A DNA stretch of 64,000 nucleotides from Neoarius graeffei (GCF_027579695.1 NC_083572.1:16767421-16831420); one strand, 5' to 3'. Positions 11,852 through 43,200 are shown, counted from the stretch's first letter. The notes: generated by a model from the sequence alone, not told the origin. Numbers and translations: made by a program.

Positions 11852-12582
11852 AGGTATGAAAAAATGGCTTCTACACTGTACTTTCTCTAAGAAAGCGCAC
11901 TTCCAGGATATAAAATAGTAACTTCTGTAACATGAAAAGTGCATGACATGTTCAAAGTCACATAGCGTATTCTGTGTTTTGTTTAATAAGTGCACGGGTT
12001 ATGGAATATGAAAAGACACTGACGCTATGAGGACGCATGACTTCTCTTATTTTCCTCCGAGGTTATTTTGCAACATCTCTTTTCTTTCCGGCCTTTCCTT
12101 GTGTTTATGAGGGTAAATATCCACTGAAAACACATCAAGGTTCTTGTGTGTATGTCAAAAAAGGCAGGGTGTATAGGGTATATAAACACATCAAACGTTA
12201 ATTTTATTACTTTTCTCTGAATATTTCTCGGAGGAAATATTTAGCCGGTTCCTGGTTCATGTTTCAGACATGAATCAAATCCTCTGCCAGTGGATGGAAT
12301 CCAGCGGATTTCCCTGGAGACGTCTATGAAAGAGGACAGGCAGAAAGGCAAGCATTGTACAGCAAGCAAAATATCCCCACTTGGAGTGGATTGATCTATT
12401 ACACTCGGACGCTTGGGCAGGGTGGACAGAGACGCCTTTGTCTTCCTGTCTATCTCCTCTGATAATACTGCAAGATTATGAGGTTGTTCTTTTTATATTT
12501 ACATAAGGCCGCATTTAGTCCTCCCATGCAGCGGGTGTCAGTAGCGAGCCGTTCGTTGTTTTTGTTTGTTTGTTTTCCCCCT
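11852..12582 (-). other. 3' flank of the C17orf58-like gene
   Basis: Lies downstream of the gene's stop codon. A minus-strand AATAAA at 12203-12208 is a possible poly(A) signal, giving a 3' UTR of about 375 bp. No other gene is seen. Confidence 0.35.
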
Positions 12583-30581
<17,999 letters not shown>

Positions 30582-30642
30582 GAGCAGCTTCCTTATGGAG
30601 AGAAAGTCTTATTGAGACGCTGCAGCTCAGAGTGGTGGCGGG

Positions 30643-30651
30643 TTTTTATCC
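30643..30651 (-). promoter_or_regulatory. Possible TATA box of the C17orf58-like gene
   Basis: Minus-strand GGATAAAAA lies about 62 bp upstream of the start codon. If used, transcription would begin near 30615, giving a 5' UTR of about 35 bp. Sequence inference only. Confidence 0.4.
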
Positions 30652-30720
30652 TCACTGTGAATTCTTAGAGTAAAGGGGTGGGATGGAGGGACGATCAGCT
30701 GACCAGTGTGGGTTTACCCT

Positions 30721-30743
30721 AGAGAGAGAGAGAGAGAGAGAGA
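30721..30743. repeat. (GA)n microsatellite
   Basis: About 11 GA units. Confidence 0.9.
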
Positions 30744-30852
30744 CTCTTTAGATTAAAATTACTACAGTTATTACTGTTGCTATTATTGCAATCATAATAG
30801 TTATTATTGTTCTTGCTGTTATAGATTAATTATTATTATTATTGATATTATT

Positions 30853-31222
30853 CATCTCATCATCTCTAGCCGCTTTATCCTTCTACAGGGTCACAGGCAA
30901 GCTGGAGCCTATCCCAGCTGACTACGGGCGAAAGGCGGGGTACACCCTGGACAAGTCGCCAGGTCATCACAGGGCTGACACATAGACACAGACAACCATT
31001 CACACTCACATTCACACCTACGGTCAATTTAGAGTCACCAGTTAACCTAACCTACATGTCTTTGGACTGTGGGGGAAACCGGAGCACCCGGAGGAAACCC
31101 ACGCGGACACGGGGAGAACATGCAAACTCCGCACAGAAAGGCCCTCGCCGGCCACGGGGCTCGAACCCGGACCTTCTTGCTGTGAGGCGACAGCGCTAAC
31201 CACTGCACCACCATGCCACCCT
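30853..31222 (-). mobile_element. tRNA-derived SINE, full length
   Basis: Target duplication TGATATTATT on both sides; body intact. Confidence 0.95.
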
Positions 31223-32009
31223 TTGATATTATTCCTGCAATTAAATTTTTTCTCTTTTTACTTTTAATTTTACTTTTTTCTCCTTTTCTCCTCCTTTTTT
31301 CATCATCCTTTTTCTATTTTTGTGTTGTATAAACATTCTTCTTCTTCTTCTTCTTCTTCTTATTATTATTATTATTATTGCAATTTTATAATCACTATTT
31401 TTTCTTTTCCTCCTTCTTTCATCGTCCTTTTACTATTTTGTGTTAAATTAATATAAAAAAATAAATTGTTGTTGTTGATGATATTTAAGATGTTGTTGTT
31501 GTTATTATTACCCTAATTTCCTTTTCCAGATTGTATTTCCAAAGCTTGAAAATATTGCATCTCATGATAGTTTATTGATGTTACTCATAGTGAATTAAAT
31601 TAATTAAAATTATATTGAGTCTTGGTATGACATTGTATTTTATTATTTTATTATTGAGTATCAGTAGGATGTGAGCAGTAAATGATCTAGCTGTGTGGAT
31701 TCACTGCTCTCTACTGGACACTGGAGAGATTTTCTTTACTGCCCTTTAATCTGTAATGACCAGATCCTTAGGTACATATAAAATATATACAGTATAACTA
31801 CATATAAAATACAAGAGCGACGTATAAAATATGATTTGATAGTCAGCATGACAAACCACAACACTTATTAATGAATAAACAAATAAGCCAAAATCAAACT
31901 ACAAATTAAACTCGGCACTATAGTCTTACAAAAACAAACAAGCATGTTTTACGGTTTCTTTTTATTATATAACTTTTTTTTTATGTTGACCTCACGTTTA
32001 TATGTGGCA
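31223..32009. other. Unannotated AT-rich stretch with simple repeats
   Basis: CTT/TTA tracts near 31337-31380 and GTT tracts near 31465-31510. No gene. Confidence 0.5.
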
Positions 32010-32960
32010 GTTGTGGTTCAGTGGTTAAAGCTAGACGGCCTTTTGATTTAATAAAATCGGTCAAATTTAGTTCCCTCTGAAATTTGGTCATTTGTGATAT
32101 TTGTTTATTTCTGTAATATCTCACAGAATATCGGGTCATTCTGTTGCTGAGAAGTTATTTAATTTGACGGGATTCCCGAGCAAACGATGTGCAGGAAATC
32201 GCTCGCTTCGTGCAGTCAAGCAGACAGAGGAACTCCGTGTGTGTGTGTGTGTGTGCATGCACAGGTTTACCTTTGACCCTGTACTGACAGTTCCATCATT
32301 CTGTCACTAAACAAACAGCTGATCACACCGAGGTGCTCGCTGACCACTGATATTTATGAGTTTGGTCCTGCATTTCTTTTCCTTTGCATATAACATAACG
32401 TCTTTTCTTCTCACTTTCCGTGACTGGAGTCGGTTTTTCACTTTTCATTCACATACTCACATCCTCCATTTTTCTCTCTCGTTTCAAATTTGTATCCCGC
32501 AATGCCTTGTGCGAACGGGGAAAGCCCATCACGTGACGGATGATGTAATATCTTGAATTGGGTCATGGTGAAGCAGGAAAAAATATAGCAGAGAATTTAG
32601 GGCCATGTGGCCCTAAATTCATTATTTGTTCTATTAAAAAAAAAGAATAAAATTGTAAGTCTGTGATTCGAATTTAGTAGCTTTTTTGGTCTGCTAAACA
32701 AAAATAATTGGGTGTTGGGGAAAATTCCTTTTATGACCTAAACTTAAAATCTGAAAGGCAGTCTACCTTTAAGGTTCTTGGTTCAAGCTCCAGCACTGCT
32801 AAGCTGTCACTGTTGGGGCCCTTACCCTCTGCTTCAGGGATGCCATATCATGACTGACCCTGTGCTCTGATCCCAACTTCCTAACAAGCTGGAATAGGCG
32901 AAGAAAAAATTTTCACTGTGCCGTATTGCATATTAGACTAATAAAGGCTTCTTTTTCTTC
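32010..32960 (+). mobile_element. Second SINE-like repeat, split by an AT-rich insertion
   Basis: A tRNA-like head (GTGGTTCAGTGGTTAAAGC) at 32018 is separated from its body (GTTCTTGGTTCAAGCTCCAG at 32777, TGACCCTGTGCTCTGATCCC, AATTTTCACTGTGC, AATAAAGGCTTCTT) by about 720 bp. The ends of that insertion are weakly inverted: CCTTTTGATTTAATAAAATC against CCTTTCAGATTTTAAGTTTA. It contains an 'agggccatgtggccct' palindrome at 32600-32615. Confidence 0.5.
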
Positions 32961-33313
32961 TTCGAATACAATTTATATAGTCAGACCACAACATAGTGAC
33001 ATTTTAAGGCTTGTAATGTGAGAAATACTGTAGAGCAATTCTATATTGTCTTATAGATGGATTATACGGTACATTATATTGTACTTCTCTGCAATCAGTT
33101 ATAGCTTTATTCCATGGTTTCATGTGCATTTTATTAATATAAGCAACTTTGATCTGAATTTGAACGCATTAAAAGTGGTATGAGTATTTTAAAAGCGTTT
33201 ATGCATTTAAAATTATCTAAATATTAATAGTTTTATCCGATTCAGACGTTATTAAACTTCATTTCTGGCCGTCGTTGGATGTTTTTTTTCATAGCTCAAA
33301 ACTGTGATATTTT

Positions 33314-33386
33314 CGACCCAGATGGGACTCGAACCCACAATCCCCAGCTCCGGAGGCTGATGCCTTATCCATTAGGCCACTGGGTC
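33314..33386 (-). tRNA. tRNA-Arg (CCG)
   Basis: 73 bp, minus strand. Acceptor stem GACCCAG pairs with CTGGGTC. The D arm is GCCTAATGGATAAGGC, the anticodon stem TCAGC/GCTGG with loop CTCCGGA (anticodon CCG), and the T loop GGTTCGAGTCCC. All arms pair. Four T residues follow on the minus strand (33299-33302), a Pol III stop. No intron. The CCA is absent, as expected for a nuclear gene. It lies between the two divergent protein genes. Confidence 0.97.
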
Positions 33387-33559
33387 ATCACGCTCCGCAA
33401 TGAGGAAACTGACGCTTTTAAACAATAGACATACCAAATAGTCAGGGGTAACATTTTCGAGGATTTCTATTGAAAAAGAAATAAAACAACCGAAAGTATC
33501 GTTTTGTGTTTTTACTAAATCAAAGCACGAATTTCTCGCAATTATTGTTTCGATTGTCA

Positions 33560-33776
33560 CTTCACGCATAACGTGAAGTCTCGCGACAACCGTTCGAGAG
33601 CACGCTTTGCTTTTATATGTCATCAAGAAGAGCCAATGAGCGTCTTGGTTTTTTCAAGATGTCCAATCAGCTGTAGGGGCCGACCTGAGTAGTCCCGCCT
33701 GCCTAGCAACGTCACTGTCATCCGGAGCAAGAAGGAAACCAGGCGCGAGAAAAGCAGCTGTCCGGGACAACCAGGT

Positions 33777-33780
<4 letters not shown>
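33560..33780 (+). promoter_or_regulatory. Likely kpna2 promoter with paired CCAAT boxes
   Basis: CpG-richer than its surroundings. Two CCAAT boxes (33633-33637, 33663-33667) are 30 bp apart, a spacing common in NF-Y-driven G2/M genes, which fits the known cell-cycle expression of KPNA2. A TCTCGCGA motif is at 33578-33586. A non-coding first exon may end at AACCAG/gttta near 33774. There is no TATA box. Confidence 0.5.

Positions 33781-33807
<27 letters not shown>
33775..33807. repeat. (TTTA)n microsatellite
   Basis: About eight TTTA units just downstream of the presumed first exon. Confidence 0.9.
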
Positions 33808-33808
<1 letters not shown>

Positions 33809-34173
33809 AAATATAACACAACACCACCTGAAGGGTCCGACAACCGTCTGAAAAGGTGTAACAACAGTATGGAGTGGGAGTTTTAGTAATATTATGGTGT
33901 TTAATGAGTTTGAAGTTGATTTATTGTATTTTTTTATAAGCCCTCATGGGAGCAGAGAGCCACTTCAGTGAAATTCGTCCGGAAATATGATGAAATATGA
34001 CTCATGTTCTTTTGTCGTAACCACCGCGACATGTTAACAGCACCATAACTCGGTGTATAGCGCGTTTAAGTCATTATTTTATATCTGAAACAGTGTCCGT
34101 GTGGCACAGGGTCCATTCCCAGTACACTGTTATAACCTGTCAGTAACACGAGCTTTGTTTCACAGGGGAGAGG

Positions 34174-34242
34174 ATGTGCGCATGCGCCAGTGACAGCGTC
34201 TCGCGTTTGAACCAGTTCAAAAATAAAGGAAAGGATGCAAAC
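34174..34242 (+). CDS. kpna2: kpna2 coding exon 1
   Basis: The exon begins at 34166 after TTTCACAG; the ATG at 34174 has A at -3. Encodes [20 protein letters not shown] then DAN, then donor gtcagt. This is the start of the IBB. Confidence 0.85.
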
Positions 34243-37200
34243 GTCAGTGAAGTGTTTTGCTTTATTCCCTTATCCTCAGTGAACACTGCTCATATCCGAA
34301 CCGAGCGCTGACAGCGTTTCTTTTCCTCTCTCAGGAGCTGAGGAGAAGGAGGATGGAGGTCAGTGTGGAGCTCCGAAAAGCAAAGAAAGATGAGCAGATT
34401 TTAAAAAGGAGAAATGTAAATCCCTGTTTACCAGATTCTCAGGATCCAAACCACAACTCACAGGTAACATTTTATCCCGTATTTTGAAAGGAATTCAGCT
34501 CATACATAAAAAGCTTGGCATAAAAATGGTACCTACTGCCATCTGTAGGGAGGCAAACTCTCGCGGTTACCAGAGAACCAGCCCCCCATTCTAACTAACC
34601 CTGTCTATATAATAGGCCAGGGGTCACCAAACTTTTTTCTCTGGGGGCCACATTGTCGTTCCTGACTGTGATGGGGGGCCGGGGTCGAGTCAGCTATCTC
34701 ATCTCATTATCTCTAGCCGCTTCATCCTTCTACAGGGTCGCAGGCAAGCTGGAGCCCATCCCAGCTGACTACGGGCGAAAGGCGGGGTACACCCTGGACA
34801 AGTCGCCAGGTCATCACAGGGCTGACACATAGACACAGACAACTATTCACACTCACATTCACACCTACGGTCAATTTAGAGTCACCAGTTAACCTAACCT
34901 GCATGTCTTTGGACTGTGGGGGAAACCGGAGCACCCGGAGGAAACCCACACGGACAGAACATGCAAACTCCACACAGAAAGGCCCTCGCCGGCCCCGGGG
35001 CTCGAACCCAGGACCTTCTTGCTGTGAGGCGACAGCGCTAACCACTACACCACCGTGCCGCCCGAGTCAGCTATATAACATAGAATTGTATGATCCAGCA
35101 GCACGGTGGTGTAGTGGTTAGTGCTGTCGCCTCACAGCAAGAAGGTCCGGGTTCGAGCCCTGTGGCCGGCAAGAGCCTTGCTGTGTGGAGTTTGCATGTT
35201 CTGTCCGTGTGGGTTTGCTCCGGTTTCCCCCACAGTCCAAAGACATGCAGGTTAGGTTAACTGGTGACTCTAAGGCCAAGTTTACATTAGACCGTATCTG
35301 TCTCATTTTCATCGCGGATGCACTGTCCGTTTACATTAAACCGCCTGGAAACGCCGGGAAACGGGAATCCGCCAGGGTCCACGTATTCAATCCAGATCGG
35401 GTCTGGTCCGGTGCTGTGTAAACATTGAGAATACGCGGATACGCTGTGCTGAGCTCTAGCTGGCGTCGTCATTGGACAACGTCACTGTGACAACCACCTT
35501 CCTGATTCGCTGGCGTTGGTCATGTGACGCGACTGCTGAATAATGGCGCGGACTTCCGCCTTGTATCACCTTTCATTAAAGAGTATAAAAGTATGAAAAT
35601 ACTGCAAATACTGATGCAAATACTGCCCATTGTGTAGTTATGATTGTCTTTAGGCTTGCCATCCTTCCACTTGCAAGTGGTAAGTGATGCGCATGCCCGA
35701 CATGCACTGGGATCACACACACAGCGGCTCAGTCCCGAATCACTGCTCGTGTGCTCCACTCGCGCGCTCTGTGAGCTGCGCAGGGCCGGAGTGCGCACCC
35801 TCCAGAGGGCACTCGCTGTTCAGGGCGGAGTGATTTGGAGCGCAGGATGCCTGCGGAGCCGAGCGTATCCGTGTATTGGCGTTGCTGTGTGCAGGCAAAT
35901 CGTGTATTGGTGTTGCTGTGTGCACACTAATCGTTTTAAAAACGTTAATCTGATGATCTGCTGATACGGTCTAATGTAAACCCCACCTAAATTGAGCATA
36001 GGTGTGAATGTGAGTGTGAATGGTTGTCTGTGTCTGTGTCAGCCCTGTGATGACCTGGCGACTTGTCCAGGGTGTACCCCGCCTTTCGCCCGTAGTCAGC
36101 TGGGATAGGCTCCAGCTTGCCTGTGACCCTGTAGAAGGATAAAGCGGCTAGAGATAATGAGATGTATGACCCAGACAAATATGACCACCAGCAGGCCTCA
36201 TTGTGTAGTAGAGATTACTAGCCTGGCACAGCCATCCACACTACTATATCAACACTTGATTCCTGGCACATATTTGTTTATCTTTACTAGTGGTTTGCAA
36301 AAGTAGTAATCGAGTCTTCACACTTTGTTTTAATTTGAAATACCACTGATATTCCATTTATTTATTTTCTAATAAAAATAACATCAAAGCTGTCAAGGTA
36401 AGAAACATCTGCCTAGTTGAGGTGATTGACCCTGGCAAAGGGGAGTGGAAAATTATAAATTGTAGGTAGGCCTGTTGATATTATTAATAATAATTGTGTG
36501 CAGCACTTAATAAAGGTCAAATAACTCATACACGTTGTTCCCCAAATCTTCGGTTCGCCTGGTCATAGCAGGTGCGGAGAGACTCACCGCGTTGAGCGCA
36601 TCTTTCTTGTCGGGACACACCTCCTCGGCCACAGCAAGCATGCATACTTTAACAAAGTCCCCATCAGTAAACGGCTTTCCATGGGTAGCTAGTAGGTGAG
36701 CTACCTTATAGCTAGCTCGGACAGCAGCCTGGTTGATCTGGGTTTGGCGAAGGAATACATTCTGTTGTGCAGCCAGTCCGCATTTCATCCTCCGAATCCT
36801 GTCTTCTCTTGTTTGCCCTCACAAACTAGCATACTCTTTGTGGCGGGTTTCGTAGTGACGACGCAGATTATGTTCTTTGAAAACCGACACACTTTCTTGA
36901 CATACAAGACAAACTGCACGGTCCTTACACTGAACGAAAAATAATCGGCGGTCCACTGTTCTTTAAAAACTCTGCACTCTCTGTCACCTTTTCACTTACC
37001 GCTAGCCATTTTGCTGTCCTGAACACTGACAGTTCTCTGCGCGTGCGCTGCCTGTCACTGCTTGATCGCGAGCATATGACGAAAATTCGGAAAATATGAA
37101 CAGTTCATTTTATAACTAAATATCAATTTTAATTGATAAAATCAACAAAATACAAGATGCAGACATGTTATTATTCGCCAAAAAGCAATTTAAAAAAATA

Positions 37201-40200
37201 GGCCATGACCACTTTTGGGGATTGCCTCATAGGGCCGGTTCAAGTGGTGAGGGGCTGGGGGGCCGGTCAAAGGGGGGTGGCAGGCCGGAGTCAGCCCGTG
37301 GGCCGTAGTTTGATGACCCCTGTAATAGGCCAAAGTCAGAGGGCTATAGAAATCCTCAGTGAAATAAACCCCGACAGGGTGATCGGCAAGAAGGTTCCGG
37401 GTTTGAACCTCACAGCTGACGGGGTCTTTCTGTATGGAGTTTGCATGTTCTCCCCATGTCTGCGTGGGTTTCCTCCGGGTGCTCCGGTTTCCTCTGACAT
37501 TTCGAATGCATGCAGATTAGGTAAAATACACCTCAAAGTGCTGGGTAGTACTGGGACAGGAGGCTGCCTGGGAAGACCAGGTCCTGGCATGGGAGGGACT
37601 TTGACTTGACTGATCTCAGAAACGTATAATATTAAGAACAATTTGTTACGTGTAGTTATTACACAGTTCATTTGGTCAGTTGTAGCAGTCTACATGTTAC
37701 TGTACTATGGACTACGTCAGGGGTTTTCAAAGTGTGGGAGAGTCAGCTCCCCCCCAGAGAGCAAATAAACAACAGCGCCCCCACTTACAATTTTTGTTGT
37801 TGCTATACTTAATGTTCCATTCGTATTTTTAAAAAATGGTTGTTGTACACATTTTTATTTTTTTCTTTTACACATTTTAATCATCTGTGCTTTTTTAAAA
37901 CATCTTTTTTTTTTTTTACACATTTTAAACATCTGAGCTTTTTTAAAAAACATCTTGTTTAACACATTTTAAACGTCTCATAGCATCGTTAGCTAGCACC
38001 TCTTGGCAGACGACACACTGTGGCAGTGGACAGATCCAGTCCATGAAAATCCAAACTTTAAATAATCGTGGTCATACTTCCTTCTTTTTTTGCTTGGCCC
38101 AGACTCTGTCTCCTCACTCACTGTAGCTTTAGGTACTAAAAATCGATCCATTTTGTCTCTGGCAAAGGCTAGGCTGAAGTTCTCTAAATGTCCGCAATAG
38201 TAACTTATTCTGGTTTATTTTTCCTCACGTTGCCCCCCCCCGGAAGAACTCTGGCGCCCCCTAGGGGAGGCGCGCCCCACACTTTGAAAAGCTCTGGACT
38301 ACGTCATTACTGGAAGCAATAAAATAATTTTAAATCAATATTTTGTATCAAATTGTTGATTCCTTTACTGTGTAGCTGTGTAGTAAGCAGGATAATGTAC
38401 ATCGACCCATTTATGATTGCCCATTACCCATTCATCCACTTCATGTCAGGGTCATCACCCTGTCGGGGTTTCTTCTTTTTCTTCTTCTTTCGGCTGCTCC
38501 TATTAGGGGTCGCCACAGCGGATCCGTTCCGCATGTTTGATTTGGCATCAGATGCCCTTCTTGACCCAACCCTCCCCAATCTATCCGGGTTTGGGACCAG
38601 CACTAAGCATACACTAGTTTGTGCAACCCCAGTGGCTGGGTATTTTACCTAATCTGCATGTATTTGAAATGTCAGAGGAAACCGGAGCACCCGGAGGAAA
38701 CCCACGCAAACATGGGGAGAACATGCAAACTCCATACAGAAAGGCCCCGTCAGCTGTGAGGTTCAAACCCGGAACCTTCTTGCCGATCACCCTGTCGGGG
38801 TTTATTTCACAATAATAACCGACTCGCTGTACATTATTCCTTACGTATTTAAGAGTCCTCACCAAGATAACATGACATAAATAAACTTGTTTTATTGCTG
38901 TAAATACTACTTCGAACAAAAGTAGAACAAAATATATGAGACTTTTGATAAACATCAAATGTATTAAAATATGTACAGAGAAGTTTAAAAAAAATCAGAT
39001 CCATTGTACTACAGAGTACTATTACTAATGAACATTAAAGGAAATTGTGTGTTGTGTGGGCCTGCCTTGTGAACATCAGAATCATGTTTATGGGTCAAGT
39101 ATGTTGACACACACACAAGGAATTTGGGTCTGGCAGTTGGTGTCTCTCTCTCTAGCGATACAGAAAAAAAATTTGGGGGGGGGGGGGGGGGGTGTGAATA
39201 TACACTACCGTTCAAAAGTTTGGGGTCACTTTGAAATGTCCTTATTTTTGAAAGAAAAGCACTGTTCTTTTCAATGAAGATCACTTTAAACTAATCAGAA
39301 ATCCACTCTATACATTGCTAATGTGGTAAATGACTATTCTAGCTGCAAATGTCTGGTTTTTGGTGCAATGTCTACATAGGTGTATAGAGGCCCATTTCCA
39401 GCAACTATTGCCGCTTTTCCACTACAAACGCGGCTGAGTCGGGCTGAACCGTGCCGTGCCGAGTTGGGCTGAGCGGGGCTATTGAAGTTGCATTTCGACT
39501 ACAACCGCGCTGAACCGTGCTGGCTGGAAGTGGGTGGACACATTGGGTGGAGTTAGCGAAAGTGGGTGGACTTCACGTGATGTCGTTAAGCGGTGCAAAC
39601 AGTGACATCAGTGATCTTTTAAGCGGTAGTCTCACAACCCGAATAGTAAACAATAAACATGGAGGACATGGAGTCGTTAGTGTTGCTGGTCTTGGTGCTG
39701 TGGCTTGTTGTCACTGACAACGCCAACAGATACTGGCAAGAGCGTATAGATGAGGCGAGGCGGCGCATAAGGCTTCAGAAATTCTCGTAATTCGTAATTC
39801 TTCTCCTTCCGGGTTTGCGGTGTTTACAGATCCCAGCGTGCTCGCGGGGCGTGTGTGGGCATGTGAGGACACTCCTCCTCACCAATCAGTGCACAGGGGA
39901 GTGTCTGCTCACGCCCCCAGCCTCACTCGGCTCGGTTTGGCTCGCTTCAGCCCCACTCCAAAACCATGCGAGTTTTAGGGGCTAAGCAGGGCTGAAGCGA
40001 GCTGAGTCATGCTGTTCTTTGGTAGTCGAAACGCGAGCCGTGTCGGGCTGAAGTGAGCTGAAGCGAGCTGAAAAAGGGTAGTGGAAAAGGGCCATAACAC
40101 TCCAGTGTTCTAATGGTACAATGTGTTTGCTCATTGCCTCAGAAGGCTAATGGATGATTAGAAAACCCTTGTACAATCATGTTAGCACAGCTGAAAACAG

Positions 40201-43200
40201 TTGAGCTCTTTAGAGAAGCTATAAAACTGACCTTCCTTTGAGCAGATTGAGTTTCTGGAGCATCGCATTTGTGGGGTCGATTAAATGCTCAAAATGGCCA
40301 GAAAAATGTCTCGACTATATTTTCTATTCATTTTACAACTTATGGTGGTAAATAAAAGTGTGACTTTTCATGGAAAACATAAAATTGTCTGGGTGACCCC
40401 AAACTTTTGAACGGTAGTGTATGTATATGTAATATAAGAAAAAATGTATATATGTTAAAAAAAAAAGTAACCTGCAGTTGATATAACTGAGCTGAGGGGC
40501 TTTATGACGATGCTGGAATTTGAACCCATGACCATCTGCGTTATAATACAGCATCTTAACCTGTGAGTAACTAGTACGAGTAGTTTCCCTGGTTCAGTGC
40601 ACTCCTTTAATGCGAGTTAAGGCAGCATAGAGGCGAGTGACTCAATGGTAGCTGGTTGTGGTAGTTGTGTTGACTCCGTGGTTGTATTTTTGAATCCCAG
40701 CACCACCAAACTGAGTCTGGGAACAAGCCCCATAACCTTCAGCGGTTGTATCCGACATAAACCGCAAGTTGCAAAACAACACTGTTTCCAGTGTCTTACT
40801 CTAAAATTTACAGTAATTATTTTCAGTGAAGCTAACTATTTACGTACTTACGGAATACTAGATTATGATGTCTACCAGGAAGGCAAACAAGGTGGAATAA
40901 CTCACTTTTATTGATAAAAACATAGTACATTCAACACACACATTGCAACATCCAGGGTAGGAAATGTACACATAATCCTTAACAATGCTTCGTAACATAT
41001 TCTTACATTCTCAGTGTAACAGAAATTCAGGGGTCTTTATTTATGAAACCGAGTGAAAGCTAGACACCCTTCAAGCTGTTCAAAACAGGATCAGCTAAGA
41101 TATCCGTTGGACATAAAAAGAGCAAAATGTCTTTCGGCAGATTCTACCGTAACTGGATCCATTAATCACTTGCCCACAAAATAAGAAATGTTTCTTGTCC
41201 TTTTTTCAGTGAGGTAATATTTTCAAGATTGAAAATATGGTATTTGGTCTTCTAAAACAGCACGTCATTTAAAAATACACTGAGTATATCAATAAAAGAT
41301 TTTTAAAGAATGAAGTTCTTTTTCTTTGACACGTCTGACAGACATAACTCCCATTTTAAAAATCACTTTCATTATCCCTGTTGCTATCGTCAGTGAATTT
41401 CTGTCAGATGACCTGACGATAGACTCAGCCATTTGGTAGTTATCGTGTGGAAGCAGGCTTTATCATTTTTGGGTGTCAACAGATAGAGTTGAAATAGATT
41501 AACAGCGAAAAAACTATTTCGTTCACGAGAAAAGCCCACAGTTATTTTTAAAACATGCTATCGTCAGTCTGTCAGTCAAATGCACCTGACGATAGCAAAA
41601 TTCAAGCCCTCACCACGCACATGTTGACTGACGCAAAGAGGAAATTCTACTGCGCATGATTTTTGTGACAGCAGACATTTACTTCCGGGCAAGACTTGGA
41701 GTTCTGACAGCTAGATTTCATCAAATAAATCAAGGTAAGATTTTCAGTCAGCTCTCCTGACGATAGAAATTTTTGACGATAGAAACATTGAGAATATATT
41801 TGTGCATTCATATTTAAATTTTTCTGGAGGAAAACTATCATAAGTTGAGATAAATCAGAGCCACTTGCGACCCTTTCAGCCGACAGGCCATTTCAATGTG
41901 TTATTTCCCCGCGAAAGTGACACAGTCGTGTCTATCGTCACTGTTCTGACAATTATTGTTGATATTTCAATTTTGAAAATAAATTTTATATTTTTTATTT
42001 CAATATTTTATTTTATTATTTGGTTCTAGTGATGAGGTATTTCATATTATTACTAAATTTGTCAGATTAATAATGTAAGAAACAGTTTTGTTGCTATTGT
42101 CATCTAGAGTGTCTGTCAGAATATGATGGTAGACGTTAGTTCGTCTGTCAGATTTTGATGATAGAAACCGATGTGTTTCTATTGTCATTTAGCATGTCTG
42201 TCATGTCAGGCTTTTATTAATTAGTTACCAGGACTACTGTCCTAAAATTTACTGTGAATGTCCAAGACCCCAAATGCTACTAGAAAAACTTAATAGAATG
42301 ATCAAAATAATCAATTCAGCAATTTAAGGAGATGGGACTTAACTGGCCTCTGTTATGGTAGAATCTGCCTTTCCAGTATCAGCTCCCAGACCGACACGCC
42401 ATATTGGATTGGTGCAACTCTACGAAATATTCACGCAGTATGACAAAAACATGATCGTTAAAATGAGATGACATACCATTTCATACACCACCTCTTTATC
42501 ACTGAAGGCTGGGACAATGATACAGCACATACAGGAGGACTTATATGATTTCTTTTCCACCCTGCAGTCGTTCCAGCATTGGAGCGTTGAGGAGATCATC
42601 AACGGTGTAAACAGTCAGTGTCTGGATCATCAGTTGCAGGCCACACAGGCAGCCAGGTAAGAGACACCGCATCTTTCACACTTCATTTGGGCCACTAATG
42701 CCGCTTTTCCACTACAAACGCGGCTGAGTCGGGCTGAGCCGTGCCGTGCTGAGTCGAGCTGAGCGGGGCTGTTGGCCTTGCATTTCGACTACAACCGCAC
42801 TGAACTGTGCTGGCTGGAAGTGGGTGGACACATTGGGTGGAGTTAGCGAAAGTGGGTGGACGTCACGTGATGTCGTTAAGCAGCGCAAACAGTGACATCA
42901 GTGAGCTTTTAAGCGGTAGTCTCACGACCCAAATAGTAAACAATAAACATGGAGGACATGGAGTCGTTAGTGTTGCTGGTCTTGGTGCTGTGGCTTGTTG
43001 TCACCGACAATGCGGACAGATACTGGCAAGAGCGTATAGATGAGGCGAGGCGCATAAGGCTTCAGAAATTCTCGTAATTCGTAATTCTTCTTCTTCCGGG
43101 TTTACGGTGTTTACAGATCCCAGCGCGCTCGCGGGGCGTGTGTGGGCATGTGAGGACACTCCTCCTCACCAATCAGTGCACAGGGGAGTGTCTGCTCACG

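Larger units (their letters stand above)
34618..37322 (-). mobile_element. hAT (Charlie/GTF2IRD2-like) element with BED and transposase remains
   Basis: Ends CAGGGGTCACCAAACTTTTT and, reversed, CAGGGGTCATCAAACTACGG; the 8-bp target duplication is TAATAGGC at 34610-34617 and 37323-37330. On the minus strand from about 36960, a BED-like finger ([11 protein letters not shown], then [17 protein letters not shown]) is followed after a stop by [16 protein letters not shown] and [20 protein letters not shown]. This order is typical of ZBED5/GTF2IRD2-type hAT transposases. The catalytic part is gone. Two SINEs and a Harbinger MITE sit inside. Confidence 0.85.

Noticed and set aside
1-12500. Possible 3' end of BPTF, expected by synteny next to C17orf58
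   Set aside because: No PHD finger, bromodomain or other BPTF-like exon could be read on either strand.
40495-40570. tRNA-like minus-strand sequence with GGGTTCAAATTCC
   Set aside because: A B-box-like word is present, but no cloverleaf can be drawn and the acceptor stem does not pair.
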